A stretch of 64,000 nucleotides of DNA. Source: Oscillospiraceae bacterium (GTDB lineage: Bacteria; Bacillota; Clostridia; Oscillospirales; Oscillospiraceae). Below, piece after piece: positions 52,723-60,043 of this stretch (its first letter is position 1; the number at the start of each line of letters is the position of its first letter). The stretch is taken from the NCBI GenBank assembly GCA_017482385.1, contig JAFUNI010000016.1:351100-415099 (forward strand). The letters are read 5' to 3'. The notes below the pieces were generated by a model. The model was not told the DNA's origin. It worked only from the letters and a program-made list of their open reading frames with translations, and made no database searches. Made by a program: the position numbers and the translations under genes.

Positions 52723-53046
52723 ATGGTAAAGAATTTGAGCCAGTTAAAGCGCACCCTGCAGACCGGCGCCCAGTTCCGTGTGATTGATCATGGCAGACCG
52801 GAATGTGTGGGTGAGGAAAGGGAAGTTACCTATGCCAATACCCAAGGCTTTTACAGCATCGTCCCCAACGATCCCAACTGCAGAACATCCCTCGCCAACA
52901 ATGGACGTGGATCTCATATGTGGTGGAGCTCTGCCTCTTACTGGGAATTTAAGGACGGTGTATGTACTCAGTATCTCAGCGATACAAAACGCACCAAGGA
53001 ACATATGGTAATTTCCTTGAAAGTCGTCGAAAAGGAGGCAGCATAA
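52723..53046 (+). CDS. Protein of unknown function
   Basis: The 107-residue soluble protein has aromatic-rich parts (HMWWSSASYWEFKDG at about 65-79) and no motif I know. AGGAGG precedes the ATG. Its stop overlaps the ligase ATG (TAATG), so it is co-translated with the ligase and may serve in the same process. Confidence 0.65.
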   Translation: MVKNLSQLKRTLQTGAQFRVIDHGRPECVGEEREVTYANTQGFYSIVPNDPNCRTSLANNGRGSHMWWSSASYWEFKDGVCTQYLSDTKRTKEHMVISLKVVEKEAA

Positions 53047-55052
53047 TGGCACAGACCGATAAGGAAAGACTCTTCGAGCTAATTAAGCTGATGAATCGCT
53101 ACCGGCACGAGTATTACAATCTGAACGCTCCATCTGTGTCAGATGCAGTATATGACCGTCTGTACGATGAACTGGTTTCTCTTCAGACTAAGACGAACAT
53201 CTATATGGCGAACTCTCCGACCATGGCACCGGGGTATCCACCTGTGAGCCAACTGGAGAAGGTCACGCATTCGATTCCTTTGTTGTCATTGGACAAGGTG
53301 AAGGATGTAAACGAACTGATTACTTTCCAGAAACAGAAGCAGCTTATGCTAATGCTGAAACTGGACGGTCTGACATTGAAGCTGACCTACGAAGGTGGAC
53401 AGCTAATTGAGGCATCTACCCGTGGAGATGGTGATGTAGGCGAAATCGTGACCCATAATGTCTGTAGTATCAGCGGTATTCCTATTCTTGTCAATCATAT
53501 GGGACGCCTTGTGGTTACCGGAGAGGTATTTATCCGGCCCAGTGACTTTGAGGAATTGAAGGATACGCTGGTAGACAGCAAGGGCGAATCATATAAAAAT
53601 GCCCGGAATCTTGCGGCTGGATCTGCAAGGTTGTTTGAGCCGGAAGAATGCAAAAACCGGCGCTTGCATTTCCAGGCATTTAATGTACTGGAAGGTTTCG
53701 GAGATATTCCATTTAAGTCCAAGAAGCTGGGGATGCTTCCTGCGCTGGGCTTTGAAGTGTGTAAGTTCTTTGTGACTAACCGACCGCTGAACGCACAGCA
53801 AATGGACATTGGTATCAAGCAGCTTCAGGATTATGCTAAACAGAACGACATTCCCATCGATGGCGTTGTGGTCACCTTTAATGATATTGCGTATTCAAAA
53901 TCCTGTGGGCGTACAGGACATCACTACAAGGACGGTCTTGCGTTCAAGTTTGAGGACGATCTGCATCAGACAAGGCTTCGTTCTATTGAATGGACACCTT
54001 CACGGTTTGGTATTTGTGCGCCTGTGGCTGTGATGGATCCCGTTATTATTGACGGTTGTGAAGTCACCCACGCCAGTCTGCACAATGTGTCCTTTATCGA
54101 GAACAAAGAGCTTGCTATCGGCTGTAGGCTGCTTATTAGCAAACGGAATATGATTATTCCGCAGGTGGAAGAAAATATGGACCGGGGTAATTACGATCCT
54201 TCACAGGTTATTCCCGCTGTCTGTCCCTGCTGCAAGCGGCCAACGCAGATACGGGAAAGTGAGCCTGACAAGGATGGCAAGGTAGTAAAAGTCCTGTACT
54301 GCGACAACGAGGCCTGCGACAGCCGGAAGCTCAAAAAGTTTGTACATTTCGTAAGCAAGAAGGCCATGAACATTGAGGGCCTTGCAGAAGGCACTCTGGA
54401 GAAGCTGATTGGGTTCGGATTCCTGCATTCTGTAACGGATATCTACAGGCTGGACAACTACCAGAATCAAATCATTGGGTTGGACGGTTTTGGTGAGAAG
54501 TCTTGGCAGAAACTTTGGGATGCCATTCAGAGGAGCAGGAACACAACTTTTGAGCGTTTCTTGATCTCGATGGATATTCCTATGATCGGCAACGATGCCA
54601 GTAAGACCCTTGCTACGGCTTTTGGCAGCGATCTTGGGGCCTTTATGGATGCTGTGTGCTGCCAGTATGACTTTTCTCAGTTGCCGAACTTTGGAGAGAC
54701 TCTTCATAGCAACATCTACGACTGGTTTGCCAGCGAGGAAAATTTCTGCCTGTGGTATGAACTGCTGGATATGATCACCATTCAGGAACCTGTTGCTACG
54801 GCACCAGTGGCCGCAGGAAGTCCTTTCACCAATATGACGATTGTGGTCACGGGTAAAGTAGAACCCTACACACGGGACGAGGTACACGCTATGATTGAAT
54901 CTCTTGGTGCCAAGCCTGGTAGCTCTGTCAGCAGCAAGACCGATTATCTGATCTGTGGCGATAAAGCCGGCAGTAAATTAGATAAGGCACGTTCGCTTGG
55001 GGTTAAGGTGATTACGCCTACCGAATTCTTCTCTATGGCAAACGCGGCTTAA
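53046..55052 (+). CDS. ligA: NAD-dependent DNA ligase
   Basis: The 668-residue ligase has all LigA parts in order: the NAD-binding Ia start (YRHEYYNLNAPSVSDAVYD, about 17-35), the catalytic Lys in LKLDG (about 104), the OB fold, a four-Cys zinc finger (CPCC..CDNEACDS), helix-hairpin-helix motifs and a C-terminal BRCT domain (about 590-665). It looks complete and active. A bacterial chromosome already needs one ligA, so this is an extra, element-borne copy. The ATG at 53046 overlaps the upstream stop. Confidence 0.92.
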   Translation: MAQTDKERLFELIKLMNRYRHEYYNLNAPSVSDAVYDRLYDELVSLQTKTNIYMANSPTMAPGYPPVSQLEKVTHSIPLLSLDKVKDVNELITFQKQKQLMLMLKLDGLTLKLTYEGGQLIEASTRGDGDVGEIVTHNVCSISGIPILVNHMGRLVVTGEVFIRPSDFEELKDTLVDSKGESYKNARNLAAGSARLFEPEECKNRRLHFQAFNVLEGFGDIPFKSKKLGMLPALGFEVCKFFVTNRPLNAQQMDIGIKQLQDYAKQNDIPIDGVVVTFNDIAYSKSCGRTGHHYKDGLAFKFEDDLHQTRLRSIEWTPSRFGICAPVAVMDPVIIDGCEVTHASLHNVSFIENKELAIGCRLLISKRNMIIPQVEENMDRGNYDPSQVIPAVCPCCKRPTQIRESEPDKDGKVVKVLYCDNEACDSRKLKKFVHFVSKKAMNIEGLAEGTLEKLIGFGFLHSVTDIYRLDNYQNQIIGLDGFGEKSWQKLWDAIQRSRNTTFERFLISMDIPMIGNDASKTLATAFGSDLGAFMDAVCCQYDFSQLPNFGETLHSNIYDWFASEENFCLWYELLDMITIQEPVATAPVAAGSPFTNMTIVVTGKVEPYTRDEVHAMIESLGAKPGSSVSSKTDYLICGDKAGSKLDKARSLGVKVITPTEFFSMANAA

Positions 55053-55059
55053 TGAAAGT

Positions 55060-55088
55060 GGGAGAGCAGTGATTAGCCTTGCTCTCCC
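55060..55088 (+). terminator. Hairpin after ligA
   Basis: A 9-bp stem GGGAGAGCA/TGCTCTCCC with an 11-base loop ends the ligase gene; the T tract is poor. Confidence 0.5.
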
Positions 55089-55099
55089 ATATATAAAAG

Positions 55100-55128
55100 T
55101 TGACTTTCGTATATCCGTTCAATATAAT
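55100..55128 (+). promoter_or_regulatory. Promoter of the SprT-like gene
   Basis: TTGACT (55100-55105) and TATAAT (55123-55128) have 17-base spacing, a near-consensus promoter. Confidence 0.85.
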
Positions 55129-55152
55129 TTGTTGTAGAAATGGAGAAAGCCT

Positions 55153-55650
55153 ATGAAGAATTTAATGAAGCTGGTAGGGGAGAGCCAAAGGGATCTTGCA
55201 TCTCTGAATATCCGCACCGGCAATGTCAGAAACTGGTCTGTAAACACAAGAGCAAAAGCCAGATGGGGATACTGTGTTAAGGTGTCTAAGGGATTATTTG
55301 ATATTCAAATTGCAACAGCTTTACTGCAGGACGATGTTGACGACCAAGCCGTAAAGGATACGATTGTCCATGAATTGCTGCACACCATCCCTGGCTGCTT
55401 TAAGCACACCGGAAAATGGAAACAGTACGCAAATACGATAAATCGTTTACTTCCTCAGTACAAGATAAAGCGAGGATCTTCCTATGAAGAGAAAGGCTTG
55501 GAAGATCTCCGTCCAAAGCCTCAATGTCGGTATATTTTAAAGTGCCTGCGTTGCGGTTCGGAAATTGGACGTCAACGAATGAGTGCAGCTGTAGAACACC
55601 CGGAGCACTATCGTTGTAAATGTGGTGGGCGATTGACCCGAATCAAATGA
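55153..55650 (+). CDS. SprT-like zinc metalloprotease
   Basis: The 165-residue protein has the SprT motif HELLHTIPGCFKHTGKW (about 75-91, HExxH with a third ligand His) and a C-terminal zinc ribbon (CLRCG..CKCGG). SprT-like proteases such as eukaryotic Spartan cut proteins crosslinked to DNA. Next to a ligase and helicase this could be a DNA-repair or replication aid for the element. It has its own strong promoter. Confidence 0.82.
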   Translation: MKNLMKLVGESQRDLASLNIRTGNVRNWSVNTRAKARWGYCVKVSKGLFDIQIATALLQDDVDDQAVKDTIVHELLHTIPGCFKHTGKWKQYANTINRLLPQYKIKRGSSYEEKGLEDLRPKPQCRYILKCLRCGSEIGRQRMSAAVEHPEHYRCKCGGRLTRIK

Positions 55651-55665
55651 GAATGGGGGATTGCG

Positions 55666-55863
55666 ATGGAAAACAATCAGCAAGTGCTTGAATACATAGT
55701 CAAGTGCATTAAAGAAACCGGCAACGATCCCCGTACACAGATTCGTGGCTATATTGTTTCAGGAAATGATTGCTATATAACGAGATCCGGAAATGCTCGT
55801 ATGCTGATTAGATCTGTTGAGCCATCCTGTCTTGAAAATTATGTGGCAGAACGCAGCGCGTAG
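55666..55863 (+). CDS. IreB-like (UPF0297) protein, copy 1
   Basis: The 65-residue protein keeps the IreB core: TGNDPRTQIRGYIVSGND, then YITRSGNARMLIR, which parallels 'YNPINQIVGYLLSGDPAYI..NNAR.LI' of IreB. Enterococcal IreB is a small dimer controlled by the PASTA kinase IreK and limits cephalosporin resistance. The kinase-target Thr region at the N terminus is absent here. A second copy is at 59103-59309. GGGGG lies before the ATG. Confidence 0.65.
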   Translation: MENNQQVLEYIVKCIKETGNDPRTQIRGYIVSGNDCYITRSGNARMLIRSVEPSCLENYVAERSA

Positions 55864-55890
55864 TTTTGTAGCTATGCTTACTTGATCGAA

Positions 55891-55925
55891 TGTGGCAGTA
55901 CCATCTTAGGTGCTGCCACATTTTT
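55891..55925 (+). terminator. Terminator after the first IreB-like gene
   Basis: TGTGGCAG(T)ACC pairs with GGT(G)CTGCCACA around a 6-base loop, followed by TTTTT. Confidence 0.8.
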
Positions 55926-55931
55926 GCAAAT

Positions 55932-55959
55932 AAAAAGCGGTGGTATGCGTACCACCGCT
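55932..55959 (-). terminator. Terminator of the minus-strand XRE gene
   Basis: A 10-bp stem AGCGGTGGTA/TACCACCGCT with a TGCG loop is followed on the minus strand by a T run (complement of the AAAAA at 55932). Confidence 0.75.
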
Positions 55960-55964
55960 ATATT

Positions 55965-56204
55965 TTATGGTTCCAAATTATCCTCTTCAAACAAAGGAGA
56001 GTTGAAAAATTCAATAATTGATACGCCAAGGCCTTGGCATAACTCGTGTATTACACGCAGCTTCATAGAAGGATAGGTGCAATTGATGATGTTGCTGATA
56101 GTAGACTTTGGTACACCGCTTTTCATAAAAAGTTGGTACTGTGTCATATCTTTTGCCTGCATAAATTCGGAGAGTCGCTTGCTAACTGCTTCGTTCAACT
56201 GCAT
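55965..56204 (-). CDS. XRE-family regulator
   Basis: The 79-residue protein is a single HTH domain: SEFMQAKDMTQYQLFMKSGV (helices 1-2) and PKSTISNIINCTYPSM (recognition helix). Its promoter region carries two direct repeats (CTGTACTAnT), so self-control is likely. It is transcribed opposite to its neighbours, as a repressor of a mobile element often is. Confidence 0.85.
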   Translation of the reverse strand: MQLNEAVSKRLSEFMQAKDMTQYQLFMKSGVPKSTISNIINCTYPSMKLRVIHELCQGLGVSIIEFFNSPLFEEDNLEP

Positions 56205-56228
56205 ATCATCACCACCATATCCCTGTAA

Positions 56229-56286
56229 CTGTACTAATCATTATAGGAAATAACCGTACAAAAATAGTCCGGCTACCTGTACTATT
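56229..56286. promoter_or_regulatory. Direct repeats flanking the XRE -10 box
   Basis: CTGTACTAAT (56229-56238) and CTGTACTATT (56277-56286) lie either side of a minus-strand TATAAT (56245-56240). They are candidate operators for the 79-residue XRE protein. Confidence 0.45.
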
Positions 56287-56315
56287 CCAAGGATTTCGTG
56301 TATAATGCAGTTAAA

Positions 56316-56343
56316 AACGAAATGCGCCCAGAGTCGGGCGCAT
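56316..56343 (-). terminator. Terminator of the second XRE gene
   Basis: An 8-bp stem ATGCGCCC/GGGCGCAT with a 6-base loop is followed on the minus strand by TTCGTTTTT. Confidence 0.75.
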
Positions 56344-56348
56344 CGTAA

Positions 56349-56624
56349 TCAAGGTTTCTTTTTCAGGATTGCATCGGGAAAAACAGAAGCATTGATCAAG
56401 TCAGCGGGATCAATCTCCAATGCGTCCGCAATGTCAAACAGGACTTCCAGTGAGAAACCATTTGCAAGGCCGGGTGCTTCAATCGCACTGATTAAAGATC
56501 GGCTGACGCCAGCTTTCTCCGCTAATTTCTCCTGAGACAGGCCGCGGATCTTGCGAAGAGATGCAATCGCTACGCCCAATTGTATGAATCTATCACGATT
56601 CTTAAAAGATACTTCCTTGCTCAA
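56349..56624 (-). CDS. XRE-family regulator
   Basis: The 91-residue protein has a clear HTH: ASLRKIRGLSQEKLAEKAGV and SRSLISAIEAPG, followed by a dimer-type helix (LFDIADALEIDPADLI). TTG start at 56624, set by a perfect GGAGGTGAG site. It is divergent from the SLOG gene and may control both directions. Confidence 0.85.
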   Translation of the reverse strand: MSKEVSFKNRDRFIQLGVAIASLRKIRGLSQEKLAEKAGVSRSLISAIEAPGLANGFSLEVLFDIADALEIDPADLINASVFPDAILKKKP

Positions 56625-56670
56625 ATCTGCTCACCTCCAGTTGTATATTGCATTATTATTATACCTTTCA

Positions 56671-56744
56671 ACAGCGTATTTTGCTGTATGCGACAGTAAG
56701 CACTTGATTGTAGTGGTGTGCAAAAGTATAATAACCGTATGCGA
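56671..56744. promoter_or_regulatory. Divergent control region with repeats
   Basis: GTATGCGA occurs at 56686-56693 and 56737-56744, either side of the SLOG promoter. ACAGC/GCTGT (56671-56675/56683-56687) forms a further inverted repeat. These are candidate operators for the neighbouring HTH proteins. Confidence 0.45.
56704..56732 (+). promoter_or_regulatory. Promoter of the SLOG-lipoprotein-sigma-like operon
   Basis: TTGATT (56704-56709) and TATAAT (56727-56732) have 17-base spacing. Confidence 0.8.
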
Positions 56745-56791
56745 ATGATTTAACCAATGAGCAAACAGAACAGAAAGAAGAGATGATTATA

Positions 56792-57277
56792 ATGCTGAAG
56801 ACTTATACCGTCAGTTTCTTTGGACACCGTCGAATTTATAACCAGCTGCAGTTGGATCGGTCTTTGGACGAGCTCATTCTTCGCCTGCTGAGGGAACACA
56901 ACTATGTGGAGTTTTTGGTAGGCAGGGACGGTGACTTTGATCAGCTTGTATCCTCCTCCATTAAACGATGCCAGAGGGAATATGGGCATCATAGCAGTTC
57001 TCATATTTGGGTTATGCCATATCTCAACGCATTCTTTCGTGATAACGAACAAGCTTGTTACGATTACTACGATGAGATTGAAATCTGCGAAGAGTCATCT
57101 GTTAAACATTTTAAGGCTGCCTTTCAAGTTAGAAACAAGCACATGATTGATCGATCTGATTTAGCAGTCTTTTATGTAGAAAATGACAAGGGCGGAGCAT
57201 ATCAAACAATGCGATATGCTATTGAGCAAGGCAAAGAATATCTCAATTTATATCATACCAAGGGAGAAGTGAAATGA
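56792..57277 (+). CDS. SLOG-fold protein (DUF1273-like)
   Basis: The 161-residue protein begins TYTVSFFGHRRI, the nucleotide-binding start of the SLOG superfamily, and later has DLAVFYVENDKGGAYQTMRYA, the second conserved patch. SLOG proteins bind nucleotides or nucleotide-derived signals. ATG 56792 fits the ribosome site (AGAAGAG) better than ATG 56783. It overlaps the lipoprotein gene by 4 bases. Confidence 0.7.
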   Translation: MLKTYTVSFFGHRRIYNQLQLDRSLDELILRLLREHNYVEFLVGRDGDFDQLVSSSIKRCQREYGHHSSSHIWVMPYLNAFFRDNEQACYDYYDEIEICEESSVKHFKAAFQVRNKHMIDRSDLAVFYVENDKGGAYQTMRYAIEQGKEYLNLYHTKGEVK

Positions 57278-57819
57278 AAAGACTTATTGTAATGATGGCT
57301 TTGTTCTTACTACTGTTCACCGGCTGTAAATCTGATATACCTGAACCCGCTGAATGTGTCCTTTGTGATGCATTTCCAAGACATGCTCCTTGCCTCGTGG
57401 ATCTGAATACAGGAGAACTCCGTGAATTGGCGATCTATCAACCGCATCATACGAAAGTAGCCGAGCTGTCCGACGAACAGTATGGCGGATATATGAGCCT
57501 TGTATCTTTTGGGGATATCAGTGGGATCCTCCTTGGCGCAGATAGAGTTGAATTGGACGCACCTGCAAAAATGACCGGTATGTTAGATGGTATATTCTGT
57601 AATGAATGCCGCAAGCTGCTGCGTGATAATAAATGCCAGGGATACATATTGGCTGACCTACGTACTCCGGAAACGCCTGCTGTATGGAGAATTAAAGATG
57701 GTACATCATTCTCCGTGCGATGCTATGATCTTGAGATCAGCAAAAGCGACGAAACCGATAAGTTAAAAATAGTTATGACTGGGACACTGGATATAGATAA
57801 TCTAAAGATGGGAGATTAG
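57274..57819 (+). CDS. Lipoprotein of unknown function
   Basis: The 181-residue protein has a type II signal peptide with lipobox LFTGC (Cys at about 18), so it should be anchored outside the membrane. Five or more further Cys (CVLCDAF, CNEC) suggest disulphides or metal. It is coupled to the SLOG gene and followed 5 bases later by the sigma-like gene. No family recognised. Confidence 0.75.
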   Translation: MKRLIVMMALFLLLFTGCKSDIPEPAECVLCDAFPRHAPCLVDLNTGELRELAIYQPHHTKVAELSDEQYGGYMSLVSFGDISGILLGADRVELDAPAKMTGMLDGIFCNECRKLLRDNKCQGYILADLRTPETPAVWRIKDGTSFSVRCYDLEISKSDETDKLKIVMTGTLDIDNLKMGD

Positions 57820-57824
57820 TAAAA

Positions 57825-58481
57825 ATGACTTCTGATAGAGAGATAACGTTGCAACTTGATTACCCGCAAAACCTTATACTGGCTGTGGTACAAAACAGCG
57901 ACTTAATCCCACCGAAGAAATTTACTGACGATATCTGTGCAGGTATAAGATATGTCATTTCTACTCTTGGATACCGTGAGCAGGATATCCTTCGTATGCG
58001 TTTTGAAGAAAGGAAATCTCGGTCAGAGATTGGTGAGTTCTTTGGTATCGGACAGGAACGTGTGCGCCAGATTGAAAATAAAACTCTGCGGTCTTTGAGA
58101 GTTTCTACCCGATGGAACTATATGAAGCTTGGTATTGACGGGTATATGCGTTGGGTAAAGGAACGAGCCTACGGTGAAGGATATAAAACCGGTTATGACC
58201 AGGGATATAAGGACGGATACTCAGATGGGCAGAATGGGGTAGAGCAGCCGTCCATCTCAGAAGAGCTGCTAAACCACCCAATAGATTCACTTGGCCTTTC
58301 GGTACGAGCATATAATTGCCTGCTTCGCGCAGATTGCAAGCGTGTTGGTGATGCTGTCCGGCTATCTCAAGATCAAATACAGAGGATTCGAAACCTCGGT
58401 GCCAAAACCGCGAACGAAATTGCATGCGCGATTCGTGACTTAGGTATCCCCAATACAAGTTGGTCAACATACATACTGTAA
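57825..58481 (+). CDS. Sigma region-4 / RNA polymerase alpha-CTD fusion protein
   Basis: The 218-residue protein joins two polymerase-type DNA-binding modules. Residues 50-92 match sigma-70 region 4 (REQDILRMRFEERKSRSEIG, then QERVRQIENKTLRSLR). Residues 152-210 match the alpha-subunit C-terminal domain (LGLSVRAYNCLLRADCKRVG, then IRNLGAKTANEIACAIRDLG). A Gly/Tyr repeat linker (GYKTGYDQGYKDGYSDG) joins them. It lacks sigma region 2, so it cannot melt DNA alone. It could bridge polymerase to promoters of the element, or compete with host sigma/alpha. GGGAG precedes the ATG. Confidence 0.85.
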   Translation: MTSDREITLQLDYPQNLILAVVQNSDLIPPKKFTDDICAGIRYVISTLGYREQDILRMRFEERKSRSEIGEFFGIGQERVRQIENKTLRSLRVSTRWNYMKLGIDGYMRWVKERAYGEGYKTGYDQGYKDGYSDGQNGVEQPSISEELLNHPIDSLGLSVRAYNCLLRADCKRVGDAVRLSQDQIQRIRNLGAKTANEIACAIRDLGIPNTSWSTYIL

Positions 58482-58505
58482 ATCGAAGATAAGGAGATTA
58501 TTTAT

Positions 58506-58745
58506 ATGCTGAAGGTTGATATCAACAAGGATGGTAGCAAGCCTGTAGTCCACGCATCTGGCAACATTATGGAGATACTCAATGATATTGCTATAATGAC
58601 AAGTGCTCTGTATACACAGTTCCAGGCTGCAGATGCTACGATGGCACATTATTTCCGCACAGGATTTATTAATATGACTAACGATCCGGACAGTCCTATG
58701 TGGAAAGCGTTAGGCAACCAGACCGGAATTGCTTATAGGAAGTAA
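58506..58745 (+). CDS. Small protein of unknown function
   Basis: The 79-residue protein begins LKVDINKDGSKPVVHASGNI, followed by a helical part. AAGGAG precedes the ATG. It follows the sigma-like gene by 24 bases. No family recognised. Confidence 0.6.
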   Translation: MLKVDINKDGSKPVVHASGNIMEILNDIAIMTSALYTQFQAADATMAHYFRTGFINMTNDPDSPMWKALGNQTGIAYRK

Positions 58746-58800
58746 AAGAAGTAAGGTATATTCTTAATATTCTTACAATTTCGTAATATTGAACCAAAAA

Positions 58801-58816
58801 GATTGTAATTGCAATC
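58801..58816. promoter_or_regulatory. Inverted repeat over the -35 of an HTH gene
   Basis: GATTG and CAATC arms flank TAATTG and cover the -35 box at 58803-58808. It could be an autoregulatory operator. Confidence 0.45.
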
Positions 58817-58831
58817 CTTAGATGCTAATAT
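58803..58831 (+). promoter_or_regulatory. Promoter of the small HTH gene
   Basis: TTGTAA (58803-58808) and TAATAT (58826-58831) are 17 bases apart, with an extended -10 TGC. Confidence 0.65.
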
Positions 58832-58865
58832 ATAAGCAGGAATACTTATAATGGAGGTTTTTGAT

Positions 58866-59081
58866 ATGGATAAGGTTATCAGTTACAAGAAGCTCTGGAA
58901 ACTCTTAATTGACAAGGATCTCAAGAAGAAAGATTTACCTGCTTTAGCTGGTATAAGCAAGTCCTCGATTACCAAACTCGGGCATAACGACCATGTTAAT
59001 ACTGAGATTTTACTTAAAATCTGCGTTGCCCTGGATTGTGATTTGTTTGACATTATGGAATTGATTCCGGAACATACCTAA
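58866..59081 (+). CDS. Cro/CI-type HTH regulator
   Basis: The 71-residue protein is a lone HTH domain (KLWKLLIDKDLKKKDLPALA, then SKSSITKLGHNDHVNTEIL) of the small Cro/CI class common on ICEs. ATG 58866 is chosen over a codon at 58851 because GGAGG is 9 bases before it. It likely binds the repeat at its own promoter. Confidence 0.85.
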   Translation: MDKVISYKKLWKLLIDKDLKKKDLPALAGISKSSITKLGHNDHVNTEILLKICVALDCDLFDIMELIPEHT

Positions 59082-59102
59082 GTAGATTTGGAGTTATCAA
59101 CT

Positions 59103-59309
59103 GTGGAGAGAGAATTTTTAGATGAAATGGAAGATATATGTGCAGCCATTCGAAAATCGGGTATGGAACCCTACGATCAGCTGTATGGATATATCTCTAA
59201 CGGAAAAGCAGAATACATTACTCGTATCGATAACGCCAGAGAACGGATTCAAGCCCTTAATTGGGATATGGTTCGGAAATACGTGAAAAGGATAGGGGAG
59301 AGCAGATGA
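59103..59309 (+). CDS. IreB-like (UPF0297) protein, copy 2
   Basis: The 68-residue protein repeats the IreB core: GMEPYDQLYGYISNGKAEYI, then TRIDNARERI. It differs from copy 1 at many positions. GTG 59103 is favoured by GGAG 10 bases upstream; TTG 59088 is possible. It overlaps the next gene by 4 bases. Confidence 0.6.
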   Translation: MEREFLDEMEDICAAIRKSGMEPYDQLYGYISNGKAEYITRIDNARERIQALNWDMVRKYVKRIGESR

Positions 59310-59623
59310 TTATTTATTCTGGTATCATGTTTGTTGTAGCAGCGGCGCTTATTGTCTTTGGTGTGCTGATTGCCCAGGGAAATGCAAATTTGATCAACTG
59401 CTACCGGGAAGAAAGAGTCAAAGACAAAGCTCTATACTGTAAGAAAATCAGTCAGGCCTTATTCATTCTTGCAGGTACCCTTGTGTGCAGTGGCATTATT
59501 GGCCTGCTGGGCGAGGCGGACAGTATCGTTCTGCTGGGTCTCGGTGTATTAGTGGTAGGCATGCTCTTCGGAGTAGTACATCTGTTCCGGGTGCAAAAAA
59601 AGTATGGCGGCGGCGTTTTTTGA
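59306..59623 (+). CDS. DUF3784-like membrane protein
   Basis: The 105-residue protein has three membrane segments (about 4-22, 45-65, 70-93) with a charged loop (NCYREERVKDKALYCKKISQ), the DUF3784 form. Function unknown. It is coupled to the IreB-like gene by an ATGA overlap; GGGGAG lies before the ATG. Confidence 0.65.
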   Translation: MIIYSGIMFVVAAALIVFGVLIAQGNANLINCYREERVKDKALYCKKISQALFILAGTLVCSGIIGLLGEADSIVLLGLGVLVVGMLFGVVHLFRVQKKYGGGVF

Positions 59624-59636
59624 TTGAGGCATAGCT

Positions 59637-60035
59637 ATGCAGTGGTATGTTGGAATAATCTTAGTTGCTTTAGGCGTTCTGCTCTATGTCCTCTACGATA
59701 GAGGATATCTGCCGGTTAAGTCCATGAGCGCCATCCATTTTATCGGCAATATGGGCGCCGGTACAAACAAAGCCAGTGCGGCCTTTGGCTCTGCAACTGG
59801 GCAGATCAGAAGAGTGCTGCGTTTCAAAGAGAGTAAGTCTTACGAGTTTACTTTCAAAGGAAAGATCAGTAAAGGCACGGTACAGGCATATGTGCTGGAA
59901 AGCGATAAGATCCCTGAATTGATTTTGGATGACGATTGCCCGTCCGGGATTGTATACGCAGTGAAAGGTCAGAGATATTATCTGGTTATCCGATTCCAGA
60001 ACGCAACCGGCGAGTATACCCTTTCGTGGAAATGA
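59637..60035 (+). CDS. Membrane-anchored protein of unknown function
   Basis: The 132-residue protein has an N-terminal membrane anchor (about 4-20) and a beta-rich soluble domain after residue 60. No family recognised. It follows the DUF3784-like gene. Confidence 0.6.
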   Translation: MQWYVGIILVALGVLLYVLYDRGYLPVKSMSAIHFIGNMGAGTNKASAAFGSATGQIRRVLRFKESKSYEFTFKGKISKGTVQAYVLESDKIPELILDDDCPSGIVYAVKGQRYYLVIRFQNATGEYTLSWK

Positions 60036-60043
60036 GGAGTCCT

